The notes beneath the pieces were generated by a model, which made no database searches, was not told the DNA's origin, and saw only the letters and a list, made by a program, of their open reading frames with translations. Shown one piece after another: positions 25,289 to 33,717 of a DNA stretch of 61,129 bases. Both the position numbers and the translations under genes were made by a program. Positions within the stretch are counted from its first letter, which is position 1. Every line of letters begins with the position of its first letter. The stretch comes from Curtobacterium luteum (GTDB lineage Bacteria > Actinomycetota > Actinomycetes > Actinomycetales > Microbacteriaceae), in assembly GCF_014646995.1 (NCBI RefSeq), contig NZ_BMOI01000015.1, positions 19,105 through 80,233 on the forward strand. The letters run 5' to 3'.

Positions 25289-25854
25289 GCGAGGGGGACC
25301 GCCAGGCGCTCCGGGCGGAGGCACGCAGCGACGTCGTCCTCGAACCCGCACGGCAGGCGTTCGTCGAGGAGTTCGCACTCATGTTCAGCGACATGGCGGG
25401 CATGCCGCTCACGGACGCCCGCGTGCTCGGCTACCTCATGATGACCCGTGCCCCGCACTCGTCCTCGTCCGACCTGCAGACCGCCCTCGGCGCCAGCTCG
25501 GGCTCGATCTCGATGGCGACGCGGCGGCTCGTCGACAGCGGCTTCGTGAAGCGCCACACCGTCCCCGGTGAGCGCAGCCACTACTTCCGCGCCGAGGCCG
25601 ACGTCTGGGGCTCGTGGCTCGCCGGGGAGCGCCGCTACCTCGACCGCCAGCGCGACATCATCGGCCGCGGCCTCGCGATCGTCGAGTCCGGCGGGCACAC
25701 CGCCGACGGCGACGTCGACGCCGAGGTCCGCGAGCGCCTCCGCAACGGCCGCGACTACATGCAGTGGCTCCGCGGGCACCACTTCACGATGCTCGAGGAG
25801 TGGGAGGCGTTCAAGGCCGACCGCGACCGCACCGACCGATCGGAGACCCGATGA
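25285..25854 (+). CDS. GbsR/MarR-family transcriptional regulator
   Basis: 189 residues. The winged helix reads RQAFVEEFALMFSDMAGMPLTDARVLGYLMMTRAPHSSSSDLQTALGASSGSISMATRRLVDSGFVKRHTVPGERSHYFRAE, the GbsR-type arrangement in which FxDxxGxPxxxxRVxGYL precedes the HTH. The C-terminal helices give dimerisation. It sits inside the operon between the hydrolase and ATPase genes and overlaps both by 4 bases, so it is produced in step with the transporter. It probably controls the operator at 18771-18790. Confidence 0.88.
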   Translation: MSEGDRQALRAEARSDVVLEPARQAFVEEFALMFSDMAGMPLTDARVLGYLMMTRAPHSSSSDLQTALGASSGSISMATRRLVDSGFVKRHTVPGERSHYFRAEADVWGSWLAGERRYLDRQRDIIGRGLAIVESGGHTADGDVDAEVRERLRNGRDYMQWLRGHHFTMLEEWEAFKADRDRTDRSETR

Positions 25855-27509
25855 GCGACGTCCTGTCCGTGGAGCACCTCACCGTCACGTTCGACGTCGA
25901 GGGCGAGACCGTCCGCGCCGTCGACGACGCGTCGTTCCGGGTCGGGCGCGGCGAGGTCGTCGCGGTCGTGGGGGAGTCCGGCTCCGGCAAGAGCATGACC
26001 GCGATGACGGCGATGGGCATCGCACCCGACGGTGCCCGCGCGACGGGCAGCATCCGCATCGGTGACCTCGAGGTCCTCGGCGCCGACGAGCGCACCCTCC
26101 GCGAGGTCCGTGGACGCCGCGTCTCGATGGTGTTCCAGGACCCGTCGGCCGCGCTCAACCCCGTCTTCACCGTCGGCTTCCAGCTCGCCGAGGCGGTGCG
26201 CCGCGCCGAGGCCGGACTCGACCGCGCCACCGTCCGCGCCCGCTCGGTCGAGCTCCTGCGCTCCGTCGAGGTGCCGGAACCCGAGCGTCGGCTCGGCCAG
26301 TACCCGCACGAGCTCTCCGGCGGCCAGTGCCAACGGGTGATGATCGCGATGGCGCTCGCCTCCGACCCCGACCTGCTCATCGCGGACGAACCCACCACCG
26401 CCCTCGACGTCACGGTCCAGGCCGAGGTGCTCGACGTCCTGCGTGCGCTCCGCGGCCGCACCGGCACCGCGATCCTCCTCATCACGCACGACATGGGCGT
26501 CGTCGCCGACCTCGCCGACCGCGTGGTGGTGATGCGCCGCGGCCGGGTCGTCGAGTCCGGCGACGCCGTCGCCGTCCTGACGACGCCCACCGCCGAGTAC
26601 ACGCGCGAGCTGCTCGCCGCCGTCCCCCGCCTGGGAGCCTCCGTCCCGGGCGCGGACACGGGTGCCGGCCTGGAGGCGCGCCTCACCCCGGCCCCAGTCC
26701 TCGACGTCCGGCACCTCGTGGTGGAGTACGGCGGTGCGCTCCGGGGACGCTTCCGCGCGGTGGACGACGTGTCGTTCACGGTGGGGCGTGGGGAGATCGT
26801 CGGGCTGGTCGGCGAGTCCGGCAGCGGCAAGACGACGATCGGCCGCGCCGCCGTCGGCCTCGCCCCCGTCACGGCGGGCAGCGTCGTCGTCGAGGGCACC
26901 GACGTCGCCACCGCGGGCCGCTCCGAGCGCCGGGCCATGCGTCGGCGCGTCGGCGTGGTGTTCCAGAACCCGCTGCGGTCGCTGAACCCGCGCTACACGG
27001 TCGGACAGACGGTCGCCGAGCCGCTGCGGCAGATCCTGCGCCTGCCGGCTGCCGAGGTCACCGAGCGGACCGAGCGGCTCCTCGCCGACGTCGGGCTCGA
27101 CGGCGGCTTCGCGGAGCGGTACCCCCACGAGCTCTCCGGCGGACAGCGCCAGCGCGTCGCGATCGCCCGCGCCGTGGCGCTCGACCCGGCGCTCCTCGTC
27201 GCCGACGAGCCGACGAGTGCCCTCGACGTGTCCGTGCAGGCCCGGGTGCTCGACGTGTTCCGCGAGCTCCAGGAACGCCTCGGCTTCGCGTGCCTCTTCA
27301 TCACGCACGACCTCGCCGTCGTCGACACCCTCTGCGACCGGGTCGTGGTGCTGCACGACGGGCGGGTCGCCGAGCAGGGGACCCGCGACGCGATCCTCCG
27401 GAGTCCCGAGGACGCGTACACGCGCCGGCTCGTCCAGGCCGCACCCGTGCCGGACCCCGTGGAACAGGCCGCCCGTCGCGCCGAACGGCTCGCGTCCCTG
27501 GCCTCCTGA
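25851..27509 (+). CDS. Fused peptide ABC transporter ATP-binding protein (DppD-DppF)
   Basis: 552 residues with two complete ATPase modules. The first has Walker A GESGSGKS, signature LSGGQCQR (Cys where Gln-Arg is usual) and Walker B LLIADEPTTALD. The second has GESGSGKTT, LSGGQRQR and LLVADEPTSALD. Q-loops (VFQDPSAALNP, VFQNPLRSLNP) are both present. The linker near residues 270-280 contains GAGLEARLTPAP, encoded partly by a family A repeat half-site (26665-26680). It energises uptake by the two permeases. Last gene of the operon. Confidence 0.93.
   Translation: MSDVLSVEHLTVTFDVEGETVRAVDDASFRVGRGEVVAVVGESGSGKSMTAMTAMGIAPDGARATGSIRIGDLEVLGADERTLREVRGRRVSMVFQDPSAALNPVFTVGFQLAEAVRRAEAGLDRATVRARSVELLRSVEVPEPERRLGQYPHELSGGQCQRVMIAMALASDPDLLIADEPTTALDVTVQAEVLDVLRALRGRTGTAILLITHDMGVVADLADRVVVMRRGRVVESGDAVAVLTTPTAEYTRELLAAVPRLGASVPGADTGAGLEARLTPAPVLDVRHLVVEYGGALRGRFRAVDDVSFTVGRGEIVGLVGESGSGKTTIGRAAVGLAPVTAGSVVVEGTDVATAGRSERRAMRRRVGVVFQNPLRSLNPRYTVGQTVAEPLRQILRLPAAEVTERTERLLADVGLDGGFAERYPHELSGGQRQRVAIARAVALDPALLVADEPTSALDVSVQARVLDVFRELQERLGFACLFITHDLAVVDTLCDRVVVLHDGRVAEQGTRDAILRSPEDAYTRRLVQAAPVPDPVEQAARRAERLASLAS
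26665..26680 (+). repeat. Family A half-site inside the ATPase linker
   Basis: CCGGCCTGGAGGCGCG matches the left arm of the family A repeat. It is translated as AGLEAR in the linker between the two ATPase modules. Confidence 0.5.
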
Positions 27510-27559
27510 GCTCCTCGTCCACGCCCGGCGGATCGCGAGGCGACGATCGATCCTGCCGT

Positions 27560-27607
27560 TGGCAGTTCCGGTTCGCGGATCCCGAGGTCGGCGCACCGGA
27601 ACTGCCA
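27560..27607. terminator. Candidate bidirectional terminator between convergent genes
   Basis: TGGCAGTTCCGGT (27560-27572) is the exact reverse complement of ACCGGAACTGCCA (27595-27607). The 22-base loop has further partial pairing. It lies between the end of the peptide operon and the convergent AraC gene. Confidence 0.55.
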
Positions 27608-27626
27608 CGGACGAGGACGATCTGCG

Positions 27627-28445
27627 TCAGGTGGGCGGTGGATGTCCGTCCGGGGCCCGGACCCGTCCGAGTGATCGCCGCATAGCGGACACCGAGGCGT
27701 ACCCGTGCCGCTCCGACACCGCGTCCGGAGCGTCACCGGCCAGCAGCGCCGCGCGGACGGCGAGCGCCCGGTACCAGCGGCCGAGCTGCGCCGGAGAACA
27801 CCCGGTCGCCTCCCGGAACCGGCGGTGCAGCGTGCGTTCCGACATCCCGGTGACGGCGAGCAGCTCCGCGACCGGGACCGCCCGGGTGGCGTCGAAGAGC
27901 ACGTCGAGGACAGCGCCGAGGCTGTTGTCGGCCGCGAGCACCGGCGGGGGACCGTGCCGGAGGACGGTGGTCACCACGAGGAGTGCGAGCGCATCCGCCT
28001 GCGCGTGCGCCCAGCGGACCGAGAGGCTGTCCACCTCGCGGGCGGCCGCGACCACCGAGGGTTCCGGCGACCCGGACGGCTGCGTCTCCAGGAACACGGG
28101 GAGGGCGAGCGCTTCGTCGGCGAGTGGTCCGAGGGCCACCGAGCCGACCGTCACCCCGGTCGGGCGCGGCCAGAGCGGATCGTCGTCCACCGGAGGGCCG
28201 TGCACCTCCGCCGACGCCCCGACGCTCATCGCGGCGCCGTGGCGGAGGATCGCGGCGCCCCCGGGGTGCAGCACCCAGTACCGACCTGCGCGGTGCAGGA
28301 CGACGGGCGTGTGCAGGGTCACGACCCACGCCGTGACGTCCGGGTCGAGGTGCAGGGTCCAGTCCGGGGCTGCGGACAGCAGCGAACGGCCGAAGGAGCA
28401 CCGGAGCCCCGCGATCTCGATGAGGGCCTGGAGCGCGTCGGACAC
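27627..28445 (-). CDS. AraC-family transcriptional regulator
   Basis: 272 residues. The N-terminal half (about 1-165) looks like a cupin-type sensing domain, with TLHLDPDVTAWVVTLHTPVVLHRAGRYWVLHPGGAAIL. The C-terminal AraC DNA-binding domain is AVLDVLFDATRAVPVAELLAVTGMSERTLHRRFREATGCSPAQLGRWYRALAVRAALLAGDAPDAVSERHGYASVSAMRRSLGR, with its two HTH motifs. Ligand and targets unknown. GTG start at 28445 with GACGGG just upstream. Convergent to the peptide operon. Confidence 0.85.
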   Translation of the reverse strand: MSDALQALIEIAGLRCSFGRSLLSAAPDWTLHLDPDVTAWVVTLHTPVVLHRAGRYWVLHPGGAAILRHGAAMSVGASAEVHGPPVDDDPLWPRPTGVTVGSVALGPLADEALALPVFLETQPSGSPEPSVVAAAREVDSLSVRWAHAQADALALLVVTTVLRHGPPPVLAADNSLGAVLDVLFDATRAVPVAELLAVTGMSERTLHRRFREATGCSPAQLGRWYRALAVRAALLAGDAPDAVSERHGYASVSAMRRSLGRVRAPDGHPPPT

Positions 28446-28528
28446 CCCGTCAGCTTGTCAGCGCACGGACGGCCCCGATGCCCTCGACGGGCGACCTGTG
28501 GACAGGCGTCAGCGGGCGCGGACCGCCG

Positions 28529-29104
28529 TCAGCGGACGTCGGCGGTCGACCAGAGTGTCCGGACCGCGTCCCGCACCGGACGCAGCAGCGGCGGCAGGAA
28601 CAGGACCGCTGCCGCCGCGTACGTGACGGCCTGCACGACGCCGGGTGCCAGCACGACGAGGTCCAGGGCGGCTTGCGACACCGCCGCGAGCGGAGCGAAC
28701 CAGCTCAGGGCGAAGTGCGACACGACGAGCAGCACGCCGCCGACGGCCACGACCCACCCGAGGACCCGTCGGAAGCCCGACGAACCGCGGACCACCTGGA
28801 CGCCGAACGCCAACAGCAGCACGATCGCGACGAGCGCCACGAAGGACCCCACGATCCCGGGGACGGGCCACGACACCGCGGACAGGAGCGTGGCGAGCGC
28901 GAAGGTCACCGTCGCCCGAGCACGGGTCAGCCAGGCCGCCACGAGGACCACCACGGCCCCGAGCGCACCGAGGACCGAGCCCGCGACCAGCCAGGTCTGC
29001 GGGACGAACACGATCGTCGACTGCAGGACGCCGGACAGCGCGGGAGCGAGGGCCGCGACCACGGCAGCGAGTGCGATCCAGCGTTCCCCCGTGCTCCTGC
29101 GCAT
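28529..29104 (-). CDS. Integral membrane protein, 191 aa
   Basis: Five or six hydrophobic segments span most of the length, for example WIALAAVVAALAPALSGVL, WLVAGSVLGALGAVVVLVAAWL, VALVAIVLLLAFGVQV, VLGWVVAVGGVLLVVSHFAL and VVQAVTYAAAAVLFLPPLL. The loops are short and basic on the cytoplasmic side. No transport or enzymatic signature. Divergent from the histidine kinase gene with 95 bases between starts, so a link to that system is possible. ATG at 29104 with a TACGCT box six bases upstream. Confidence 0.75.
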   Translation of the reverse strand: MRRSTGERWIALAAVVAALAPALSGVLQSTIVFVPQTWLVAGSVLGALGAVVVLVAAWLTRARATVTFALATLLSAVSWPVPGIVGSFVALVAIVLLLAFGVQVVRGSSGFRRVLGWVVAVGGVLLVVSHFALSWFAPLAAVSQAALDLVVLAPGVVQAVTYAAAAVLFLPPLLRPVRDAVRTLWSTADVR

Positions 29105-29110
29105 GACCGC

Positions 29111-29116
29111 AGCGTA
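29111..29116 (-). promoter_or_regulatory. Putative -10 box (TACGCT) for leaderless membrane-protein gene
   Basis: TACGCT on the minus strand ends six bases before the ATG at 29104. Confidence 0.5.
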
Positions 29117-29199
29117 CGCCCGGACGGGGGGACAACCCCACCCCGAGTCCGGGAGACGGCAGGATGGGTCGACGACGGCCCCGGTACGAGGCTGGTGTC

Positions 29200-30672
29200 A
29201 TGACCGACACCGCCCGCCTCGACCAGGCCGAGACCGTCCCGCTCGACGAACCGCTGCCGACAGGAGCCACACGACCCATGCCCGAGCAGCCGACCCCGCC
29301 ACCCGGCTGGCAGGGGACCCCGCGGGTCGCCGCGACCGGCAACGGTTCCGGCTCCGGGATGACCGCCGGCGCCTTCTACCGCGAGGCCTGGCGCCGCCTG
29401 CCACGCGACGTCGGCTACATGGCCCTCACGGCGGTGCTGCTCTGCACCCTCTACGCGGCGTTCCCCGCGGCGGTCCTCGGCGGCGGCTTCCGCGACCTCT
29501 TCAACCCGTTCGTCCTGCTCATGTTCTTCATCGCGTTGTTCGTCGCGCGGTGGCTCGGGCAGTTCGAGAAGCTCCGCATCGGGTGGGCGGACCGGCGGCC
29601 CATCCGCCCGGTCGACTGGACGCCGCGCTGGCGGCAGAACTGGTGGACCCGCACCGGTTCGGCGGTCGCGAACCCGCACTACTGGCTCTACCTGCTGCAC
29701 GCCGCCGTCGTGTACCCGATCGCCGCGCTCGTCACGGTCAGTGCCGGCGCGCTCCTCGTGCTCGGCTTCACCTGGCCGATCGCTGTCGGCGGGATCGGGC
29801 TGCTGAACAGCGTTTCCGCCGGCTACTACGGCGGCATCACGAGCGGCTCGATCGTCGCCCTCGGGCTCCTCGGGCTGCTGTCGATGGCGGCCTCGGTCGC
29901 ACTCTTCCCGCTCTGGGCGCGCGGCTCGGTCATCGCGCACTGGTGGATCGACCACGGCCTCCTCGGCGGGTTCCGCGCCGAGGTCCTCGAGCAGCGCGTG
30001 GCGGGCCTCCAGGCCTCCCGTGCCGGCGCCGTCACCGCCGAGGGGCAGGCGCTCCGGCAGATCGAGCGCGACCTCCACGACGGGCCCCAGCAACGGCTCG
30101 TCCGACTCCGGATGGACCTCTCCGCGGCGGAGCGCGCGATCGACACGGACCCGGCGAAGGCTCGCCAGCTCATCAGCGAGGCCTCGACCCACGCGCAGGA
30201 CGCCCTCGACGAGCTCCGCGCACTGTCCCGCGGCTTCGCGCCGCCGATCCTCCTCGACCGCGGCCTCGTCGCAGCGCTCGAGGCTCTCGTCGCACGGACC
30301 CCGATCCCGGTCGGCCTCGAGGTCCGCCTGCCGGACGGGCTCGAACTCGCGACGGAGATCCAGCGCAACGTCTACTTCACGGTGAGCGAACTCCTCACCA
30401 ACACGACGAAGCACGCCGGGGCCTCGACCGCCGGGGTGTACCTCGGGCTCGTCGTCGACGCCTCCGGGATCTGGTACCTGACGGTCAGCGTCACCGACGA
30501 CGGCCGGGGCGGGGCCCGCGCCGAGGAAGGCCACGGCATCGCGGGGCTGATGGGCCGGATGCGCGCCCTCGACGGCGAACTGACGGTGTCGAGCCCGGAC
30601 GGCGGCCCGACCGAGGCCACCGCGCGCATCCCGCTCGGAGCGCTGAACGGGGTCCCGACCGTGCACCGGTAG
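29200..30672 (+). CDS. Sensor histidine kinase, NarL/DesK-type (HisKA_3)
   Basis: 490 residues. A Pro-rich cytoplasmic N terminus (to about 50) is followed by a multi-helix sensor domain (GYMALTAVLLCTLYAAFPAAVLGG, VLLMFFIALFVARWLG, ALVTVSAGALLVLGFTWPIAVGG, LLGLLSMAASVALFPLWARG). The dimerisation helix carries H293 in ERDLHDGPQQRLVRLRMDLS, and the ATPase domain has ELLTNTTKHAGAS and DDGRGGAR. It autophosphorylates on His293 and passes phosphate to the regulator 18 bases downstream. Signal unknown. ATG at 29200 chosen; a start 12 codons upstream is open. Confidence 0.9.
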   Translation: MTDTARLDQAETVPLDEPLPTGATRPMPEQPTPPPGWQGTPRVAATGNGSGSGMTAGAFYREAWRRLPRDVGYMALTAVLLCTLYAAFPAAVLGGGFRDLFNPFVLLMFFIALFVARWLGQFEKLRIGWADRRPIRPVDWTPRWRQNWWTRTGSAVANPHYWLYLLHAAVVYPIAALVTVSAGALLVLGFTWPIAVGGIGLLNSVSAGYYGGITSGSIVALGLLGLLSMAASVALFPLWARGSVIAHWWIDHGLLGGFRAEVLEQRVAGLQASRAGAVTAEGQALRQIERDLHDGPQQRLVRLRMDLSAAERAIDTDPAKARQLISEASTHAQDALDELRALSRGFAPPILLDRGLVAALEALVARTPIPVGLEVRLPDGLELATEIQRNVYFTVSELLTNTTKHAGASTAGVYLGLVVDASGIWYLTVSVTDDGRGGARAEEGHGIAGLMGRMRALDGELTVSSPDGGPTEATARIPLGALNGVPTVHR

Positions 30673-30677
30673 GCCAG

Positions 30678-30683
30678 TAGGAT
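30678..30683 (+). promoter_or_regulatory. Putative internal -10 box (TAGGAT) before the response regulator
   Basis: TAGGAT ends seven bases before the ATG at 30691, right after the kinase stop. It could allow separate leaderless expression of the regulator. Confidence 0.4.
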
Positions 30684-30690
30684 CGTCGGC

Positions 30691-31353
30691 ATGAGCGACG
30701 GCCCGGGTGCAGCACGCATCCGGGCCGTCGTGGTCGACGACGCCGTGCTCCTCCGAGAGGGGCTGGCCCGTGTGCTCGACGAGGCCGGGATCGAGGTCGT
30801 CGCGCAGTACGCCGACGCGGAGTCGTTCCTCCGGACCCTCCCCGACGGCGCACCCGACGTGGTCGTCATGGACGTGCGGATGCCGCCGACCTTCACCGAC
30901 GAGGGAGTCCGGGCCGCAGTCGAGACCCGTCGGGTCAGTCCGCGCACCGGCGTCCTCCTGCTCTCCCAGTACGTCGAGGCGACCTACGCCGAGGACGTCC
31001 TCGCCGCCGGCGCCACCGGCATCGGCTACCTGCTCAAGGACCGGGTGACCCGCCTCGAGGAGATCGACGACGCCGTCCGGCGGATCGCGGCGGGCGGCAC
31101 GGTCCTCGACCCGGAGGTCGTCACGCAGCTCATGAGCCGACGCCGCGACCCGCTCGCGGCGCTCACGCCGCGGGAGCGCGAGGTCCTCGGGCTCATGGCC
31201 GAGGGGCGGACGAACGCGGCGATCGCGCGGGCCCTCGTGATCGGCACCGGGGCCGTCGAGAAGCACGTCTCCAACATCTTCGGCAAGCTCGCGCTCGAGG
31301 ACACGGGGGAGGACCACCGCCGCGTCCTCGCCGTGCTCGCCTACCTCGGCTGA
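30691..31353 (+). CDS. LuxR/NarL-family response regulator
   Basis: 220 residues. The receiver domain has acidic residues D16-D17 and phosphoacceptor D61 (VVVMDVRMPP), with the conserved Lys in YLLKDRV. The C-terminal LuxR HTH is LTPREREVLGLMAEGRTNAAIARALVIGTGAVEKHVSNIFGKL. It is the partner of the upstream kinase. The two genes are 18 bases apart, though the regulator also has its own promoter-like box. Target genes unknown. Confidence 0.93.
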   Translation: MSDGPGAARIRAVVVDDAVLLREGLARVLDEAGIEVVAQYADAESFLRTLPDGAPDVVVMDVRMPPTFTDEGVRAAVETRRVSPRTGVLLLSQYVEATYAEDVLAAGATGIGYLLKDRVTRLEEIDDAVRRIAAGGTVLDPEVVTQLMSRRRDPLAALTPREREVLGLMAEGRTNAAIARALVIGTGAVEKHVSNIFGKLALEDTGEDHRRVLAVLAYLG

Positions 31354-31364
31354 GCCACGCCCTC

Positions 31365-32210
31365 GTGACTCGCGTTCCCGCCCCGTTCCTCGCCCTCGCC
31401 GCGATGGTCTCCGTGCAGCTCGGCGCCGCGATCGCGAAGACCCGCTTCGACGAGGTCGGGTCGGTCGGGGCCGCGACGCTCCGGCTCGTCATCGGCGCGG
31501 TCGTGCTCGCGCTCGTCGTCCGCCCGCGGGTGCGGCACTGGACCCGTGCGCAGTGGACCGGGGCGGTCACGCTCGGGGTGGCGCTCGCCGGGATGAACCT
31601 CTGCATCTACGTCGCCTTCGCGAGCATCCCGATCGGCGTGGCGGTGACGATCGAGTTCCTCGGTCCGCTGGCCCTGTCCCTCGTGCACACGCGGCGCTGG
31701 CGAGACGCGCTCTGGGCAGCGCTCGCGCTCGTCGGGGTGGTGCTCCTCGGCGTCGGGCCGTCGGCAGTGACCTCGGTCTCCGGCGTCGTGTTCGCGGTCC
31801 TCGCCGCGGGGTGCTGGGCGGGCTACATCGTGATGAACCGGCACGTCGGCCGGGCGATCCCCGGGGTGGACGGCCTGGCGGTGTCCATGCTCGTGGCGAT
31901 GGTCGTCGCGCTGCCGTTCGGTCTCGGCGAGGCGGTGCGCGGCGTGGGCGACCACCCGTCGCTCCTGCTCGTGTTCACCGCGGTGGCGGTGCTGTCGAGC
32001 GTCCTGCCGTACGCGTTGGAGATGCTCGCGCTGCGGCGGATGCCGACGCGGGTGTTCGGCGTGCTGCAGAGCCTCGGACCGGCGATCGCGGCGCTGGCCG
32101 GGTTGGTCGTGCTCGCGGAGGGGCTCTCGGTGCTCGAGGTCGGGGCACTCGCGTGCGTCACGGCCGCGAGCGTGGGCGTGACGCTGTCGGCGCGCCGCAG
32201 GCGCGCCTGA
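31365..32210 (+). CDS. EamA-family transporter (RhtA-like amino-acid/metabolite exporter)
   Basis: 281 residues with ten predicted membrane helices in two EamA repeats (for example VAVTIEFLGPLALSLVHTRRW and VLPYALEMLALRRMPTRVFGVLQSLGPAIAALAGLVVLAE). The repeat signatures resemble RhtA, the threonine/homoserine exporter of the drug/metabolite superfamily. Substrate not certain. GTG start 11 bases after the response regulator, so it is probably part of the same transcript and possibly the regulated output. Confidence 0.88.
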   Translation: MTRVPAPFLALAAMVSVQLGAAIAKTRFDEVGSVGAATLRLVIGAVVLALVVRPRVRHWTRAQWTGAVTLGVALAGMNLCIYVAFASIPIGVAVTIEFLGPLALSLVHTRRWRDALWAALALVGVVLLGVGPSAVTSVSGVVFAVLAAGCWAGYIVMNRHVGRAIPGVDGLAVSMLVAMVVALPFGLGEAVRGVGDHPSLLLVFTAVAVLSSVLPYALEMLALRRMPTRVFGVLQSLGPAIAALAGLVVLAEGLSVLEVGALACVTAASVGVTLSARRRRA

Positions 32211-32213
32211 ACT

Positions 32214-32273
32214 CGGACTGGAAGCCCGCACCGCGTTCCGTGCGGACGGAACGCGGGTCGTGCCTCCAGTCCG
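32214..32273. repeat. Dispersed repeat family A, long copy
   Basis: The ends CGGACTGGA and TCCAGTCCG are inverted. An inner stem pairs CCGCGTTCCGT with ACGGAACGCGG. It lies between the convergent EamA gene and the 50-residue gene. Confidence 0.75.
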
Positions 32274-32285
32274 GGGAAGACCCGC

Positions 32286-32438
32286 CTACTCGTCGCGGAG
32301 GAAGTCCGCGTACGTGGGTTCCGACGACTCACCCGAGAGGAGCGACGGATCGTTGACCCGGCGTTCGACGTAGGCCGAGATGACCTCGGGCGGGGTGAGC
32401 ACGTGAGCAACCCAGGACGGCACCTCATTCTTCTTCAT
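32286..32438 (-). CDS. Small protein, 50 aa
   Basis: MKKNEVPSWVAHVLTPPEVI at the start, ending EPTYADFLRDE. The ATG at 32438 has a very strong GGGAGGAGG ribosome binding site. The protein is acidic at the C terminus and hydrophobic in the middle, with no signal peptide. The leader upstream is lower in GC than its surroundings and carries the inverted repeat GATCGA/TCGATC (32471-32487), so the gene may be regulated. Function unknown. Confidence 0.6.
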   Translation of the reverse strand: MKKNEVPSWVAHVLTPPEVISAYVERRVNDPSLLSGESSEPTYADFLRDE

Positions 32439-32470
32439 GGTGGTGCCTCCTCCCAGTACGTTGGTCGCGT

Positions 32471-32487
32471 GATCGAAAGTCTCGATC
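32471..32487. promoter_or_regulatory. Inverted repeat upstream of the 50-aa gene
   Basis: GATCGA and TCGATC flank the pentamer AAGTC. The site is 33 bases upstream of the ATG at 32438. It may be an operator or a leader hairpin. Confidence 0.35.
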
Positions 32488-32578
32488 ATCGAGTTACTTG
32501 CAGTACCGGTGTGGCGTAAACGATCCTCGTGATGTCCGCACAAGTCAACGCAGTGCGCTGTGTGGACTCCGGTTCCCG

Positions 32579-33616
32579 TCAGGACGCGGCTCGGACGCGC
32601 CCCGTGGACTCGCGCACGCTGAGCGTCAACGCCGGTCCGGGCAGTGACGGCAGCGGCGCAGGCGCGTCGATCTGGGCGCGCAGCAGGGTGGCCGCCCGCT
32701 GCCCGAGCTCGACCGTGTCGCGCGTCAGCGAGGTGATCGCGGGTCGGACGAGCCGCACCATCGCGGAGTCGTCGAACGACACGATCGAGACGTCCGCCGG
32801 GACGGCAACCCCCATCTCGCTCGCGACGCCGAGCCCCGCGACCGCGAGCACGTCGTTGTCGTACACGATCGCCGTCGGGCGCTCCCGCCGGGAGAGCAGC
32901 TCGCGCGTCGCCCGGGCCCCGGCCTCGGCGGAGTAGTCGGTCGGGACGGACAGGGCGTCGTCGAGGTCGCCGGCGGCCGCGAAGGACCGCACCCGCTCGA
33001 TCCGCATCGCGGTGTGCTCGAACTCGGGCCGACCGGCGACGTGGGCGATGCGCCGGTGGCCGAGGGCGAGCAGGTAGCGCAGCACAGTGTCCGTGGCGTC
33101 CGAGTCGTCGATCCACACGGTGGGCGCGGAGCCCGCGGGCGAGGGGTGTGAGCCGACGACCACCGTCGGCATCCCGAGTTCGGTCAGCAGTGCGAGCCGG
33201 GGGTCGTCGCGCCGCGGGTCGATGACGATCACGCCGTCCACCCGGTGTCCGCGCCACCAGTCGCGGTAGGTCGCCAGCTCCTCCTCCGCGTCGCGGGCCA
33301 CGAGCAGGTTCATGCCGACGTGGGTCCCGGCGAGCCCGAGCTGGATCCCGGAGATGAGGTCGCCGAAGAACGACTCGGTCCCGAGCGTGCGGGCGGGGCG
33401 GTTCAGCACGAAGCCGATCGACCCGGCCTTCGCACCGCCGAGGGCCCGGGCAGCGGTGTGCGGCTGCCAGTCGAGCTGCCGGGCGATCTCCTGCACCCGG
33501 AGCCGGGTCTCGGCGGACACCCCGGGGCGGTCGTTCAGCGCGAACGACACGGCACTGATGGACACCCCGGCACGCGCTGCGATGTCGGCGATCGTCGTCC
33601 GGCGTTTCGGGGGCAC
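32579..33616 (-). CDS. LacI-family transcriptional regulator of the glycan locus
   Basis: 345 residues. The N-terminal LacI HTH is TTIADIAARAGVSISAVSFALNDRPGVSAETRLRVQEIARQLDWQPHTAARALGG, with the hinge helix at its end. The periplasmic-binding-like domain follows (SIGFVLNRPARTLG, VDGVIVIDPRRDDPR, VTSLTRDTVELG-type blocks). It is divergent from the sugar transporter operon and should bind the operator at 33622-33639. Inducer unknown; the neighbours point to a manno-oligosaccharide. GTG start at 33616, with a TATAGT box six bases upstream and no ribosome binding site. Confidence 0.92.
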   Translation of the reverse strand: MPPKRRTTIADIAARAGVSISAVSFALNDRPGVSAETRLRVQEIARQLDWQPHTAARALGGAKAGSIGFVLNRPARTLGTESFFGDLISGIQLGLAGTHVGMNLLVARDAEEELATYRDWWRGHRVDGVIVIDPRRDDPRLALLTELGMPTVVVGSHPSPAGSAPTVWIDDSDATDTVLRYLLALGHRRIAHVAGRPEFEHTAMRIERVRSFAAAGDLDDALSVPTDYSAEAGARATRELLSRRERPTAIVYDNDVLAVAGLGVASEMGVAVPADVSIVSFDDSAMVRLVRPAITSLTRDTVELGQRAATLLRAQIDAPAPLPSLPGPALTLSVRESTGRVRAAS

Positions 33617-33621
33617 GCCTT

Positions 33622-33639
33622 GACTATAGCGTTTTAGTC
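33622..33639. promoter_or_regulatory. LacI-type operator between divergent lacI and glycan operon
   Basis: GACTATAGCGTTTTAGTC is an 18-base near-palindrome centred on CG (7 of 9 positions pair). This is the usual layout for LacI/GalR family sites. It overlaps the -10 box of the regulator gene and the spacer of the transporter promoter, so one bound repressor would block both. Confidence 0.6.
33623..33628 (-). promoter_or_regulatory. Putative -10 box (TATAGT) for leaderless lacI-type gene
   Basis: TATAGT on the minus strand ends six bases before the GTG at 33616 and lies within the operator. Confidence 0.5.
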
Positions 33640-33717
33640 GTGTATCGTCGCTGCCACGCGGTGGTTCGGCGACAGGAACTGAACCGTTTGAGCACGATGA
33701 CGAAGGAGTCACACCCC

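Larger units (their letters stand above)
33620..33648 (+). promoter_or_regulatory. Putative promoter of the glycan-uptake operon
   Basis: TTGACT (33620-33625) and TATCGT (33643-33648) are separated by exactly 17 bases. The LacI-type operator fills most of the spacer. Confidence 0.6.
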
